64,000 nucleotides of DNA from Mariniphaga sp. (GCA_010906965.1 JAAFHB010000004.1:1-64000), one strand, 5' to 3'; positions 52,696 through 63,099 are shown, numbered from the stretch's first letter. Notes: a model not told the origin generated them from the sequence alone. Translations and numbers: made by a program.

Positions 52696-53571
52696 TTAAA
52701 CCCTTCTTTTTCTGTATTCGGCGGGTGACATGTCCATTACCTTCCGGAACACGCGCGAGAAATAAAACTGATCGTCGAAACCGGTTTCGCGCGACACATC
52801 CGCAATCGTCCAGCCTGAATTATCAAGAAGACGGCAGGCTCGCTGAATTTTTAGCTGAATGAAATAATCGATGGGCGGATGACCTGTCCGGTTCAGGAAA
52901 AGGCGCGAATAATGGGAAGCCGACAGTCCTGTTTCCCTGGCGATATCTCCAAGTTTCAGCTTTTTACGGAGGTTCTCGAGCATGAAATTGATGCTTTGTG
53001 CAATTGGGTCGTTCTCTCCTGCTTGCTTCACCAATCTGAACTGGCTCAGGTGTGTGAATGATGCAAGCAAATAATTCAAGCAAAGATTAATATATTCAAG
53101 TGTCTCGATGCTGAAGCCCCGGTCGAGATTACGCAAGATCTCTGCGAACAAATCAATCCGGTCGCTGATACGCGATGTTTTACTTCGGTCGATTTGCAAA
53201 CACTGGCAGGCCTGACGCGCAAATAAACCGGCTTTGGCTCCGGAAAAATGAATCCAGTAAATCGACCACGGATTTTGCACGTCGGAATGATAGGCATGTG
53301 TCATACCTGCCGGAATAATGAAATAATGATCGGCTAAAACCAGATGCGAAGTCTCTCCCAGTCTAATTTCACCCTGTCCTTCAATGCAATAGATCAGAAT
53401 AAATTGAGCACTTCCGGTGGGACGCTCTCTAAAGTGGTGACTTGCCTGTGGATAATAGCCTATATCTGTGAGGTACAAATCCGAAATCAGCGGATTTCCT
53501 TTGATCAGTCCGATAATCTTTTCCGGAAGCACAAAGCTTATCTGCCCCGGAAATCCATCTTCTTTCTTCAT
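52696..53571 (-). CDS. AraC-family transcriptional regulator
   Basis: A 291-aa regulator: N-terminal cupin-like sugar-sensing domain (about residues 30-165, with GQGEIRLGETSHLVLADHYFIIPAG) and two C-terminal helix-turn-helix motifs. The first is KLGDIARETGLSASHYSRLF; the second is WTIADVSRETGFDDQFYFSR, ending with the AraC signature MSPAEYRK. It is divergent from the MFS porter-GH2-GH27-DUF5107 operon, with a 244-bp AT-rich gap, and probably activates it in response to the sugar carried by the porter. Confidence 0.92.
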   Translation of the reverse strand: MKKEDGFPGQISFVLPEKIIGLIKGNPLISDLYLTDIGYYPQASHHFRERPTGSAQFILIYCIEGQGEIRLGETSHLVLADHYFIIPAGMTHAYHSDVQNPWSIYWIHFSGAKAGLFARQACQCLQIDRSKTSRISDRIDLFAEILRNLDRGFSIETLEYINLCLNYLLASFTHLSQFRLVKQAGENDPIAQSINFMLENLRKKLKLGDIARETGLSASHYSRLFLNRTGHPPIDYFIQLKIQRACRLLDNSGWTIADVSRETGFDDQFYFSRVFRKVMDMSPAEYRKRRV

Positions 53572-53786
53572 TTCTATTCTAATTTATGCTAAAAATCATC
53601 GAATTGTCAATGTATTCAACTAAGAAAAGCAGTTGTATTTGTTTTAAATCAACACAAAATATGCTAAATTTCAGCGCTTAAATGATTATTAAGTCTTATC
53701 AAATAAACGGCGGTAAAATTAATGAAATGATGATATAATCCATAAAATCATAGAATCGTTCATTTTATGAGTAAGATCCAGGATTG

Positions 53787-53794
53787 TATCTTTG
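53787..53794 (+). promoter_or_regulatory. -7 box of the MFS porter operon
   Basis: TATCTTTG fits TAnnTTTG and lies 22 bp before the GTG start at 53816. The -33 region lacks a clear TTG, as expected for a promoter that needs an activator such as the divergent AraC protein. Confidence 0.5.
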
Positions 53795-53815
53795 CTTCAG
53801 CTAAATCATTAACTC

Positions 53816-55207
53816 GTGGACAAAACAAAATTCAACAAACAATTTATTCTTGGTATCACACTCGTGTCGGCCATGGGTGGCCTTTTATTCGGTTACGACT
53901 GGGTTGTAATCGGCGGGGCCAAACCGTTTTACGAGCGGTTTTTTGACATTACCAACTCACCTTATATGCAAGGCTGGGCCATGAGTAGTGCATTGATCGG
54001 CTGTCTTGTCGGGGCGATGGCATCGGGTTATCTTGCCGACCGTTTCGGGCGCAAACGGCCGCTGATTGCCGCGGCGGCATTGTTCACAATAGCAGCTTTG
54101 GGGACAGGTGCTGCTAACCAATTTACGATTTTCATCATCTTCCGGCTTGTCGGAGGATTGGGAATAGGGCTTGCCTCTGCCATTTCACCGATGTATATTG
54201 CCGAGATTTCACCGGCTAAAATGCGTGGTCGGTTGGTTTCGGTCAATCAGCTCACCATCGTGATCGGTATTTTAGCGGCTCAAATCATCAACTACCTGAT
54301 TGCAGAAAAGGTTCCCGAAGGTGTTACAGATTCGATGATCCTTCAGTCATGGAACGGACAAACAGGCTGGCGATGGATGTTCTGGGCCGGAACCGTACCA
54401 GCTGTGATGTTCTTTATATTCTCCTTTTTTATTCCTGAAAGTCCCCGCTTCCTGGCAAAATCAGGAAAATGGAAATCGGCAGCAGCCATCCTGGAAAGGA
54501 TTGGCGGCGCTCAATATGCCATTCAGGAACAAAAAGATATCGCAGAAACCTTACATGGAACCAGCTCAAAGATCGATTGGAAGGCATTATCATCGAAAAA
54601 AGTACGACCAGTTCTCGTATTAGGTGTTGTTCTGGCTGTGTTCCAGCAATGGTGCGGCATCAATGTGATTTTTAATTATGCTGAAGAAGTTTTTACCTCA
54701 GCCGGATATTCGGTTGGTGATATGCTCTTTAATATAGTGATTACGGGAACTGTGAACCTGGTCTTCACATTTTTGGCGATGCGGATGGTCGATAGCTGGG
54801 GACGTCGCAAACTGATGTTGCTAGGTTCAATCGGATTGGCGGTTATCTATTTTATGCTCGGTTCGAGTTATTATTTCGAACTGAAAGGATTAGCGATACT
54901 GGTGCTTGTAATGGTAGCGATTGCTACTTACGCGATGACTTTAGCCCCGATCACGTGGGTTGTGCTTTCTGAAATATTCCCAAACAGCATACGTGGCACT
55001 GCCATGGCAATTTCGACAACTGCACTTTGGATCGCTTGTTTTGTACTCACCTACACGTTCCCTATTCTGAACAAACTGTTGAACGCAAGCGGAACATTTT
55101 GGTTGTACGGATTCATCTGCTTCTTCGGTTTCCTGTTTATCCTGAAAAAATTGCCTGAAACCAAGGGGAAGAGTCTGGAAGAAATTGAAAAAGGGAATCA
55201 ATCCTGA
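53816..55207 (+). CDS. Sugar porter of the major facilitator superfamily
   Basis: A 463-aa 12-helix transporter of the sugar porter family (XylE/GalP/AraE type). Signatures: GYLADRFGRKRPL after helix 2, PESPRFLAKSG after helix 6, QQWCGINVIFNYA in helix 7, and PETKGKSLEEIE at the C-terminus. It would import a hexose or pentose with protons across the inner membrane. The start is GTG at 53816. Its last codons lie within a repeat that continues into the gap. First gene of an operon with GH2, GH27 and DUF5107 genes. Confidence 0.93.
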   Translation: MDKTKFNKQFILGITLVSAMGGLLFGYDWVVIGGAKPFYERFFDITNSPYMQGWAMSSALIGCLVGAMASGYLADRFGRKRPLIAAAALFTIAALGTGAANQFTIFIIFRLVGGLGIGLASAISPMYIAEISPAKMRGRLVSVNQLTIVIGILAAQIINYLIAEKVPEGVTDSMILQSWNGQTGWRWMFWAGTVPAVMFFIFSFFIPESPRFLAKSGKWKSAAAILERIGGAQYAIQEQKDIAETLHGTSSKIDWKALSSKKVRPVLVLGVVLAVFQQWCGINVIFNYAEEVFTSAGYSVGDMLFNIVITGTVNLVFTFLAMRMVDSWGRRKLMLLGSIGLAVIYFMLGSSYYFELKGLAILVLVMVAIATYAMTLAPITWVVLSEIFPNSIRGTAMAISTTALWIACFVLTYTFPILNKLLNASGTFWLYGFICFFGFLFILKKLPETKGKSLEEIEKGNQS

Positions 55208-55301
55208 AAGGATGACATGATTAAAGATTTGAGGTTGAATGAACAGATCCATGAATCCCGAAGGGATGACATAAATAATACCATCCCTTCGGGATTCATG
55301 G
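55200..55301. repeat. Repeat cluster after the MFS gene
   Basis: A 21-bp sequence (AATCCTGAAAGGATGACAT in copy 1) occurs at 55200-55220 and again at 55254-55274 (AATCCCGAAGGGATGACAT), 18 of 21 identical. The second is the left arm of a perfect 20-bp inverted repeat (55249-55268 with 55282-55301, 13-base loop). Copy 1 contains the stop codon of the MFS gene. Confidence 0.75.
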
Positions 55302-55394
55302 TTCAAACGAGACTGCATCATTATAATCATGACACACCATTGGTGTTAAAAATGGGTATAAAAAAAATCTTGATAATCTTAATAAATCATCAAT

Positions 55395-58232
55395 ATGAAA
55401 TCCAAATTATTACTTATCACCGTTCTTGCTATTCTGACTATCTCGTGTCAAAAACAAGCCATCCAACAAAAAATTAACCTCGCCGGAACCTGGCAGTATG
55501 CACTTGATCCTTCTGACAAAGGTATTTCGGAAGGATGGTTCAACCAGATTTTATTGGATACCCTTACTTTGCCCGGATCACTAACCTCAAATGGGAAAGG
55601 TGATGACATCACATTGACAACCCCATGGACAGGGCAAATCGTGGATAGTTCATTCTATAAAAACCCGGAATATGCCAAATACCGTGAACCGGGAAACATC
55701 AAGATTCCATTCTGGCTGCAACCTTTAAAATATTATAAAGGTGCCGCCTGGTATCAGAAAGATGTCGTTATACCAAAGGATTGGGATGGACAGTTTATTG
55801 GATTATTCCTCGAACGGTGCCATTGGGAAAGCCGGTTATGGGTTGACGGAAAGGAAGCGGGTATGCAAAATTCACTTGGAACACCCCATCAGTACGATCT
55901 GACTAAAATGTTGGCTCCCGGAAAGCACCGCCTGACAGTGTGTATTGATAACCGCACCAAAGAGATTGATCCGGGTGTAAACTCGCACAGCATTTCGGAT
56001 CACACCCAAACCAACTGGAATGGCATGATTGGTCAGCTATATCTTGAGGCCAGACCGTCTGTAAACATCCGCAATATACAGGTTTATCCTGATATTCAGA
56101 ATAAAACAGTTAAAGCTAAAGTAAAGGTGATCAATTCTTCAGAACGAACTGTTAAAGTTGAACTCTCGTTAATCGTTACAGGTGCCGGAACTCCCGGTAG
56201 TAAAGCAAGCAACTTTGTACTTGTTGCCGGCGATAATATCCTGACCATGGAATATCCGATGGGAAACGACCTGAAACTTTGGAACGAATTTCATCCTGAA
56301 ATTTACAAGCTCACGGCAGTTTTAAAGGACCAGAATTCGAAAATGGCCGATACCAGCCAGACAACTTTTGGAATGCGTGAATTTAAGGCTGTTGGCAAAC
56401 AATTGCAAATCAATGGCCAGCCAACCTTTCTACGCGGCACACTCGAATGTGCGATCTTCCCAAAAACAGGTTATCCTGCAACTGATATAAAAGAATGGCT
56501 TCGTATATTTAATGTTAGCCGTGCTCATGGACTGAACCATATGCGTTTCCACTCGTGGTGCCCGCCACAAGCCGCCTTCGATGCTGCCGATCAAACCGGG
56601 TTCTATCTTCAGGTGGAATGTTCGTCATGGGCTAATCAATCAACCACTTTGGGAGATGGAAAGCCGTTTGACAAATACCTTTACGAAGAGAGCCAACGCA
56701 TGGTCGAACAATACGGAAATCATCCTTCGTTCTGCATGATGCTTTACGGAAATGAACCTGGTGGTGACAATCAAATCCCTTTCCTGACTGAGTTTGTCAA
56801 ATTCTGGAAAAACCTGGATAGCCGACGGATTTATACCTCCGGCGCAGGTTGGCCAAACCTTCCCGTAAATGATTATTTAAGTTCTGCTGACCCACGTATT
56901 CAGGGTTGGGGACAGGAGTTGAAAAGCATCATTAACGGCGAAGCTCCACGCACCGATTACGATTGGTCAAATAAAATTTCAAAATTCACACAACCAGTTG
57001 TTAGTCATGAAATTGGTCAATGGTGCGTTTACCCTAATTTTAAAGAAATTGCCAAATACGATGGCGTCATGCGTGCCCGAAACTTCGAATTGTTCCAGGA
57101 AACCCTTAAAGATCATGGCATGGCTCAACTGGGTGACAGCTTTTTACTGGCTTCGGGCAAATTGCAGGCTTTGTGTTATAAAGCCGATATTGAAGCAGCT
57201 TTGCGCACCAAAGATTTTGGCGGATTTCAGTTGCTCGATCTTCATGATTTCCCCGGACAAGGAACTGCATTGGTAGGCGTTTTGGATGCTTTTTGGGGCG
57301 AGAAGGGATATATTTCACCCGCAGAATACAAGCGTTTTTGCAACAGCACGGTTCCGCTGGCGCGTCTGAAAAAGTGTGTTTTCGCGAACAACGAAATTTT
57401 TGAAGCAGCTGTCGAGGTTGCTCACTACGGAGACGGAGCGATGAAGGGTTGTACGCCAGAATGGAAAATCACCGATAAAAATGGCAAAGAGATTACCTCA
57501 GGCAAATTCTCCAGTACAGATATTCCACTTGGAAATGGCTTTAAACTTGGCGATGTTTCTTTCCCGTTAGCAACAGTTTTAAAGCCTGAAAACCTGAAAC
57601 TTGAAGTAACAGTCAATGGCTTAAGCAATAGCTGGGACTTCTGGGTTTATCCGCTAAAAAAGGAGGTAATTAAAGGAGCAGAAGAAATAAGAACAGTTCA
57701 GAAAATTGATGCCCAAACTGCTCAATTTCTTGTAAATGGCGGTTCTGTTATTCTCACCTTGAAAAAAGGGACGCTCCCTCAGAAAATGGGTGGCGATATC
57801 AAGATTGGTTTCTCAAGTATTTTCTGGAATACAGCCTGGACACGCGGACAGGCACCTCACACACTTGGGATTCTTTGCAATCCGAAACATCCGGCGCTGA
57901 GCGAATTTCCAACCGACTACTACAGTAACTGGCAATGGTGGGATGCGATGAGCCATTCAGGTGCGATCAATATCAGCTGTTTCCCATCCACGATTAAACC
58001 GATTGTCAGGGTGATTGACGACTGGGTTACAAACCGTCCATTGGCATTGATTTTTGAAGGTAAAGTCGGCAAAGGAAAAATTCTGGTTTCGGGAATCGAC
58101 CTGGTACAGGATTTCGACAAACGTCCTGAAGCACAACAATTGCTTTTTAGCCTTAAAAAATACATGGCCGGATCAAAATTCAATCCAACGGTGGAACTAA
58201 ATATGGATGAGCTGAAAAAATTGTATAATTAA
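55395..58232 (+). CDS. GH2-family glycoside hydrolase lipoprotein
   Basis: A 945-aa lipoprotein (lipobox LTISC, Cys18). It has an N-terminal jelly-roll sugar-binding domain (about residues 30-220, with NPEYAKYREPGNIKIPFWL and HSISDHTQTNWNGMIGQLY), an immunoglobulin-like domain, and the GH2 TIM barrel. The acid/base Glu is in MLYGNEPGGDN and the nucleophile Glu in VVSHEIGQWC. Further beta domains follow up to the C-terminus. It belongs to the beta-galactosidase/beta-glucuronidase family; exact specificity is not clear. Second gene of the operon; GH27 starts 10 bp later, so both enzymes would act on the same galactose-containing glycan. Confidence 0.88.
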   Translation: MKSKLLLITVLAILTISCQKQAIQQKINLAGTWQYALDPSDKGISEGWFNQILLDTLTLPGSLTSNGKGDDITLTTPWTGQIVDSSFYKNPEYAKYREPGNIKIPFWLQPLKYYKGAAWYQKDVVIPKDWDGQFIGLFLERCHWESRLWVDGKEAGMQNSLGTPHQYDLTKMLAPGKHRLTVCIDNRTKEIDPGVNSHSISDHTQTNWNGMIGQLYLEARPSVNIRNIQVYPDIQNKTVKAKVKVINSSERTVKVELSLIVTGAGTPGSKASNFVLVAGDNILTMEYPMGNDLKLWNEFHPEIYKLTAVLKDQNSKMADTSQTTFGMREFKAVGKQLQINGQPTFLRGTLECAIFPKTGYPATDIKEWLRIFNVSRAHGLNHMRFHSWCPPQAAFDAADQTGFYLQVECSSWANQSTTLGDGKPFDKYLYEESQRMVEQYGNHPSFCMMLYGNEPGGDNQIPFLTEFVKFWKNLDSRRIYTSGAGWPNLPVNDYLSSADPRIQGWGQELKSIINGEAPRTDYDWSNKISKFTQPVVSHEIGQWCVYPNFKEIAKYDGVMRARNFELFQETLKDHGMAQLGDSFLLASGKLQALCYKADIEAALRTKDFGGFQLLDLHDFPGQGTALVGVLDAFWGEKGYISPAEYKRFCNSTVPLARLKKCVFANNEIFEAAVEVAHYGDGAMKGCTPEWKITDKNGKEITSGKFSSTDIPLGNGFKLGDVSFPLATVLKPENLKLEVTVNGLSNSWDFWVYPLKKEVIKGAEEIRTVQKIDAQTAQFLVNGGSVILTLKKGTLPQKMGGDIKIGFSSIFWNTAWTRGQAPHTLGILCNPKHPALSEFPTDYYSNWQWWDAMSHSGAINISCFPSTIKPIVRVIDDWVTNRPLALIFEGKVGKGKILVSGIDLVQDFDKRPEAQQLLFSLKKYMAGSKFNPTVELNMDELKKLYN

Positions 58233-58242
58233 AATAATTATC

Positions 58243-59787
58243 ATGAAGCAAAAATTGATTTCTTGTTTACTGGTACTCACGTTTGCCTGCTTTCTGGCAA
58301 TGACTTCGAATTCATCGTATGGTATTGAGATAGAGAAGCCTGCAAATGCGGATATTTATACACCTCTTCCGAAATCTCAACCACGTATTAACGGCCCTTT
58401 AGTTTATGGTTGCCGTCCAGGTCACCCGTTTTTATACCGGATTCCTTGTCAGGGTAAACGCCCGATTACCTTTTTGGTAGAAGGTTTACCATCCGGATTA
58501 AAATTTGATCCTGCCTCAGGCATCATTACCGGTACTGTGCCTAACAAAGGAGAATACGATGTTTTAATACTTGCCCGCAATTCAAAAGGAACCGACACAC
58601 GAAAACTGAAGATTGTTGCTGGTGACCAGCTTGCGCTTACCCCTCCAATGGGTTATAACCACTGGTATGCTCATTACGACCGGATCACCGATAAAATGAT
58701 GCGCGAGGCGGCAGATGTACTGATCAGCAGTGGCATGGCAGATGTTGGCTATCAGTATGTAAACATCGACGATTGCTGGATGAATGCTCCAAGTAATAAC
58801 GATTCATTGCGCGTCGGGCCGTTGAGGGATGAGCAGGGAAATATACTTCCCAACCATCATTTTCCTGACATGAAAGGTCTTACGGATTATATTCATTCCA
58901 AAGGTCTTAAAGCAGGTATATATACTTCGCCTGGCACCTTAACTTGTGGAGGTTTTGCAGGGGCTTATCAGTACGAAGAACAGGATGCAAGGCAGTTTGC
59001 AGCATGGGGATTCGATTTTCTGAAGTATGACTGGTGTTCGTATGGAAAGATCGTTGGCATTGATAAAAGCCTGGAGACGTACCAGAAACCTTACCGCCAA
59101 ATGGGAACCATCCTGAAATCGCTTGACCGCGACATCGTTTTTAACCTCTGTCAATACGGTATGGGTGACGTTTGGAAATGGGGCAGTGATGTTGGTGGTC
59201 AATGCTGGCGGACGTCCGGTGATCTGGGCTTCGAACTTGACCGTATCTTCGATGTGGCTATAAAAAACAGCGAATACAGGCAATACTCAAAACCCGGATC
59301 ATGGAACGACCCCGATTATATTCAGATCGGCTGGATTGGAAATGCTTCCAAACAAGGTATTCCCGAACTTACTCCAATGCCGGCAGCTATGCAATATGCC
59401 TATATGTCGTTGTGGAGCCTGATGGCCGCGCCGTTGATTTACAGTGGTGACATGTCGAAGCTGGATAAATTCACGATCAATGTCCTTTGTAACCCCGAAG
59501 TGATTGAAGTTAATCAGGATCCGCTGGGAGAAAGTGGTCTTGTGATTAAAATAGACAATGACCGCTTTTTGATGATCAAAAATTTAGAGGATGGATCCAA
59601 GGCTGTTGGTCTTTTCAACCGCGGAAAAAATGAAGCTGAAGTATCTGTTGATTGGACCGCACTTCAATTGTCAGGTAAACAATTAGTTCGTGATCTTTGG
59701 CATCAAAAAGAGTTAGGAGTTTTCGACCAGAAGTTTAATGCGCTGGTTCCCGCACAGGGAGTTGTTTTGATTAAACTGACAAAATAA
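58243..59787 (+). CDS. GH27 alpha-galactosidase-type enzyme with Ig-like domain
   Basis: A 514-aa exported enzyme. It has a signal peptide (LISCLLVLTFACFLAM), an N-terminal putative Ig domain (about residues 65-130, LPSGLKFDPASGIITGTVP) and a GH27 TIM barrel beginning LTPPMGYNHWYAH. The nucleophile Asp is in FLKYDWCSYG and the acid/base Asp in CWRTSGDLGF. A C-terminal beta domain closes the protein. GH27 contains alpha-galactosidases, alpha-N-acetylgalactosaminidases and beta-L-arabinopyranosidases. Trp and Tyr next to the first motif do not settle which. Lies between the GH2 and DUF5107 genes. Confidence 0.92.
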   Translation: MKQKLISCLLVLTFACFLAMTSNSSYGIEIEKPANADIYTPLPKSQPRINGPLVYGCRPGHPFLYRIPCQGKRPITFLVEGLPSGLKFDPASGIITGTVPNKGEYDVLILARNSKGTDTRKLKIVAGDQLALTPPMGYNHWYAHYDRITDKMMREAADVLISSGMADVGYQYVNIDDCWMNAPSNNDSLRVGPLRDEQGNILPNHHFPDMKGLTDYIHSKGLKAGIYTSPGTLTCGGFAGAYQYEEQDARQFAAWGFDFLKYDWCSYGKIVGIDKSLETYQKPYRQMGTILKSLDRDIVFNLCQYGMGDVWKWGSDVGGQCWRTSGDLGFELDRIFDVAIKNSEYRQYSKPGSWNDPDYIQIGWIGNASKQGIPELTPMPAAMQYAYMSLWSLMAAPLIYSGDMSKLDKFTINVLCNPEVIEVNQDPLGESGLVIKIDNDRFLMIKNLEDGSKAVGLFNRGKNEAEVSVDWTALQLSGKQLVRDLWHQKELGVFDQKFNALVPAQGVVLIKLTK

Positions 59788-59812
59788 AAATATTTCCAAA
59801 CATGATTATAGA

Positions 59813-62800
59813 ATGAACGTCAAAGCCTGGTACGAAAAAGTAATTATTCCAACCTACGGAATCGGAAAACCTGAGAAGAACCCAATGTTTCTGGAGAAGC
59901 GTGTTTACCAGGGAAGCAGCGGTGTTGTTTACCCGCACCCTGTGATTGAAAAGATTTTGGATGAAAAGGTTGATCAGGAATGGAATGCCATTTATCTTGA
60001 AAACCAGTATTTGAAAATCATGATCCTTCCCGAGTTGGGCGGACGTATTCAAATGGCCTACGACAAAACCAAACAGCGCCATTTCGTCTATTACAATCAG
60101 GTGATCAAACCGGCATTGGTCGGGCTTACAGGTCCATGGATTTCGGGCGGAATTGAGTTTAACTGGCCGCAGCACCACCGTCCCTCAACCTACGAAGCAG
60201 TCGATCATTGCATTGAGGAAAATGCCGATGGCAGCATAACAGTTTGGTGTAGCGAAGTCGAACGCATGTTCCATACCCGAGGCATGGCTGGTTTTACACT
60301 CTATCCCGATAAGGCTTATATGGAGATTAAGGTAAAATTATTCAACCGGACCAACCATCCGCAAACTTTTTTGTGGTGGGCCAATCCGGCAGTTAAGGTA
60401 AATGATGATTACCAGTCGGTTTTCCCACCCGATGTGAATGCTGTTTTCGATCATGGCAAGCGCGATGTATCTGAATTTCCGATTGCCAGGGGAACTTATT
60501 ATAAAGTCGATTATTCTCCTGGGACTGATATCTCGCGGTATAAAAATATTCCGGTTCCTACTTCCTATATGGCGGTCAATTCGAAATATAATTTTGTTGG
60601 TGGATACGAAAATGACAGTAAAGGTGGCTTGCTGCACGTGGCCAATCACCATGTTTCTCCCGGGAAAAAGCAGTGGACATGGGGCAACAGTGACTTCGGT
60701 CAGGCCTGGGATCGAAACCTGACAGATGAAGATGGACCTTATATCGAACTCATGTGTGGTGTATATACAGACAACCAGCCCGATTTCTCGTGGATCATGC
60801 CCGGTGAGGAAAAGAGATTCTCGCAGTATTTTATGCCTTACCGCGATCTGGGTGTAGTCAAAAATGCCACCAAAGAGGCAATGGTCAATCTCGAAACCGG
60901 GAATGGAAGAATCACAGTAAAAGCCTACACAACTGCAGCTTATCATTCAGGGAAAGTTATTCTGAAAACCGGACTCAAGCTTTTACTTGACGAGACATTC
61001 GATTTCACACCTGCAACCTCTTTCGAAAAAACAATTGATATACAGGATTCCGACCCCAAAATGCTGGAAGTTGAAATTCTGACTTCTGAAGGCAAAATAT
61101 TGGTGAATTGGAAGCCTGAATCTGATGCTGAAAAAGAAATTCCGGAGGCAGCAAAGCCAGCTAAACTTCCGGAAGATATAGAAAGCTGCGAACAGCTATA
61201 CCTTAATGGTTTGCACCTTGAACAATACCGTCATGCCACCTACGATCCGCTCGATTATTACAAGGAAGCATTGCGCCGCGATAAAAAGGATAGCCGGTGT
61301 AACAATGCGATGGGTTTGTGGTTTTTACGATGTGGAAAATTTGCTGAATCTGAAAGCTATTTCAGGCTGGCCATCGTGACTCTCACGGAACGCAATCCGA
61401 ATCCGATCAATGGCGAATCCTTCTACAACCTCGGGTTGGCACTCCGTTTTCAGCAACGAGAGACTGAAGCTTATGAAGCGTTTTACAAATCAGTCTGGAA
61501 CGATGCCTTTATGGCGAGTGGCTATTTTCAATTGGCTCAGCTCGAATGCATCCGTCACAATTGGGACGAAGCGTTAGACCTTGTCGATCGTTCGCTGATC
61601 AAAAACTGGCACAACCACAAGACCCGACAGTTAAAAGGGAGCATTCTCCGGAAATTAGGGAAAATCACACAAGCAGAACAACTGATAGAAGAATCGCTGA
61701 AGCTGGATCGGTTTAACTTCGGGGTTTTGTTTGAAGAGTATTTGCTTAAACCTTCGAGATTTTCAAAACCTCGAAGGTTTAAAGAATTGATTCGCGGCAA
61801 CATTCATACTTACATCGAATTTGCCCTCGATTTCGCTTTTGCCGGACTGTTCGACGAAGCCATTGAACTGATCACCATTGGTATCAGTGAGCAAAATGAG
61901 AAACCTGTTTACCCGATGTCGTTGTATTACAAGGCGTGGTTCGAATCTCAAAATGGGAATCAAACCGCTGCTGCAGAAACTTTGAAGGAAGCTGCAAAAG
62001 CTTGTTCTGATTATTGTTTCCCAAATCAAAATGAAGCGGTTATGGTTTTGGAGTGGGCCAAAAAACAAAATCCGGTTGATTCAAAAGCACCTTATTACCT
62101 GGGTAATCTCTGGTACAATAACCGGCAATACGACGAAGCAATTGCAAACTGGGAATTGTCAGTAAAACTGGATGATGCATTTCCAACCGTCCACCGAAAC
62201 CTGGCACTCGCCTATTTCAACAAACAAAATGTACCTGAAAAAGCATTGGCAGAGCTCGAAAAAGCATTCGCCCTCGATGAAACCGATTCCCGTATTTTGA
62301 TGGAATTGGATCAGCTTTACAAACGAATGAACCATCCACCCATAAAACGCCTTGAAACGCTTGAAAAGTATACGAAACTTGTAAATTACCGGGACGATCT
62401 TTATTTAGAACATGCAACTCTTTATAATTCACTTGGGCAATATGAGAAGGCCTTCGAACTTTTAAAGACCCGAAAATTTCATCCCTGGGAAGGTGGTGAA
62501 GGTAAGGTAACCGGACAGTATGTTTTTAGTCTTACAGAAATGGCAAAAAAAGCCATTGAGTCAAAAGAATTCGAAAAGGCGGTTAATTTGCTTAACCTGG
62601 CTCAGCATTATCCGGATAATTTGGGTGAAGGAAAACTCTATGGTGCGCAGGAAAATACAATCTTTTATTGGCTGGGGTGTGCACTCAACGGATTGGGAAA
62701 TCCCGATCGGGCGAACGAATATTGGCAAATTGCGTCCCATGGTTTAAAAGAACCTTCGCCAGCCATCTTTTACAATGACCAGCAACCCGATACGATATTT

Positions 62801-63028
62801 TACCAGGGATTGGCGCTGATCAAATTACAGAAAATAGGAGAGGCCAGGGAGCGTTTTGAAACGCTGATAGGTTTTGGTAAGTCACACCTCAACGATGTAT
62901 TTAAGCTCGACTATTTCGCCGTCTCACTACCCGATTTGCAGATCTGGGACGATGACCTCACAAAGCGAAATCATCAAAACTGCCTGAACCTGATTAAATT
63001 GGGAGAATTCGGTTTATCGGCAATCTGA
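59813..63028 (+). CDS. DUF5107 and TPR repeat protein
   Basis: A 1,071-aa protein without a signal peptide. Residues 1-360 form a DUF5107 domain, a galactose-mutarotase-like beta sandwich with WYEKVIIPTYGIGKPEKNPMF and PELGGRIQMAYDKT. Residues about 460-1,060 form many TPR-type helix pairs (for example ALRRDKKDSRCNNAMGLWFL and AKKAIESKEFEKAVNLLNLA). Proteins of this layout are common next to glycosidase genes in this phylum, and their function is unknown. Lack of an export signal suggests a cytoplasmic step, perhaps on imported oligosaccharide. Last gene of the MFS-GH2-GH27 operon. Confidence 0.85.
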   Translation: MNVKAWYEKVIIPTYGIGKPEKNPMFLEKRVYQGSSGVVYPHPVIEKILDEKVDQEWNAIYLENQYLKIMILPELGGRIQMAYDKTKQRHFVYYNQVIKPALVGLTGPWISGGIEFNWPQHHRPSTYEAVDHCIEENADGSITVWCSEVERMFHTRGMAGFTLYPDKAYMEIKVKLFNRTNHPQTFLWWANPAVKVNDDYQSVFPPDVNAVFDHGKRDVSEFPIARGTYYKVDYSPGTDISRYKNIPVPTSYMAVNSKYNFVGGYENDSKGGLLHVANHHVSPGKKQWTWGNSDFGQAWDRNLTDEDGPYIELMCGVYTDNQPDFSWIMPGEEKRFSQYFMPYRDLGVVKNATKEAMVNLETGNGRITVKAYTTAAYHSGKVILKTGLKLLLDETFDFTPATSFEKTIDIQDSDPKMLEVEILTSEGKILVNWKPESDAEKEIPEAAKPAKLPEDIESCEQLYLNGLHLEQYRHATYDPLDYYKEALRRDKKDSRCNNAMGLWFLRCGKFAESESYFRLAIVTLTERNPNPINGESFYNLGLALRFQQRETEAYEAFYKSVWNDAFMASGYFQLAQLECIRHNWDEALDLVDRSLIKNWHNHKTRQLKGSILRKLGKITQAEQLIEESLKLDRFNFGVLFEEYLLKPSRFSKPRRFKELIRGNIHTYIEFALDFAFAGLFDEAIELITIGISEQNEKPVYPMSLYYKAWFESQNGNQTAAAETLKEAAKACSDYCFPNQNEAVMVLEWAKKQNPVDSKAPYYLGNLWYNNRQYDEAIANWELSVKLDDAFPTVHRNLALAYFNKQNVPEKALAELEKAFALDETDSRILMELDQLYKRMNHPPIKRLETLEKYTKLVNYRDDLYLEHATLYNSLGQYEKAFELLKTRKFHPWEGGEGKVTGQYVFSLTEMAKKAIESKEFEKAVNLLNLAQHYPDNLGEGKLYGAQENTIFYWLGCALNGLGNPDRANEYWQIASHGLKEPSPAIFYNDQQPDTIFYQGLALIKLQKIGEARERFETLIGFGKSHLNDVFKLDYFAVSLPDLQIWDDDLTKRNHQNCLNLIKLGEFGLSAI

Positions 63029-63099
63029 AATTAAAAAGGCTGTTATTATTATGAATTCAATATTCCAATCATTTATTGGTTTTAAATGGTTTAAAGGAA

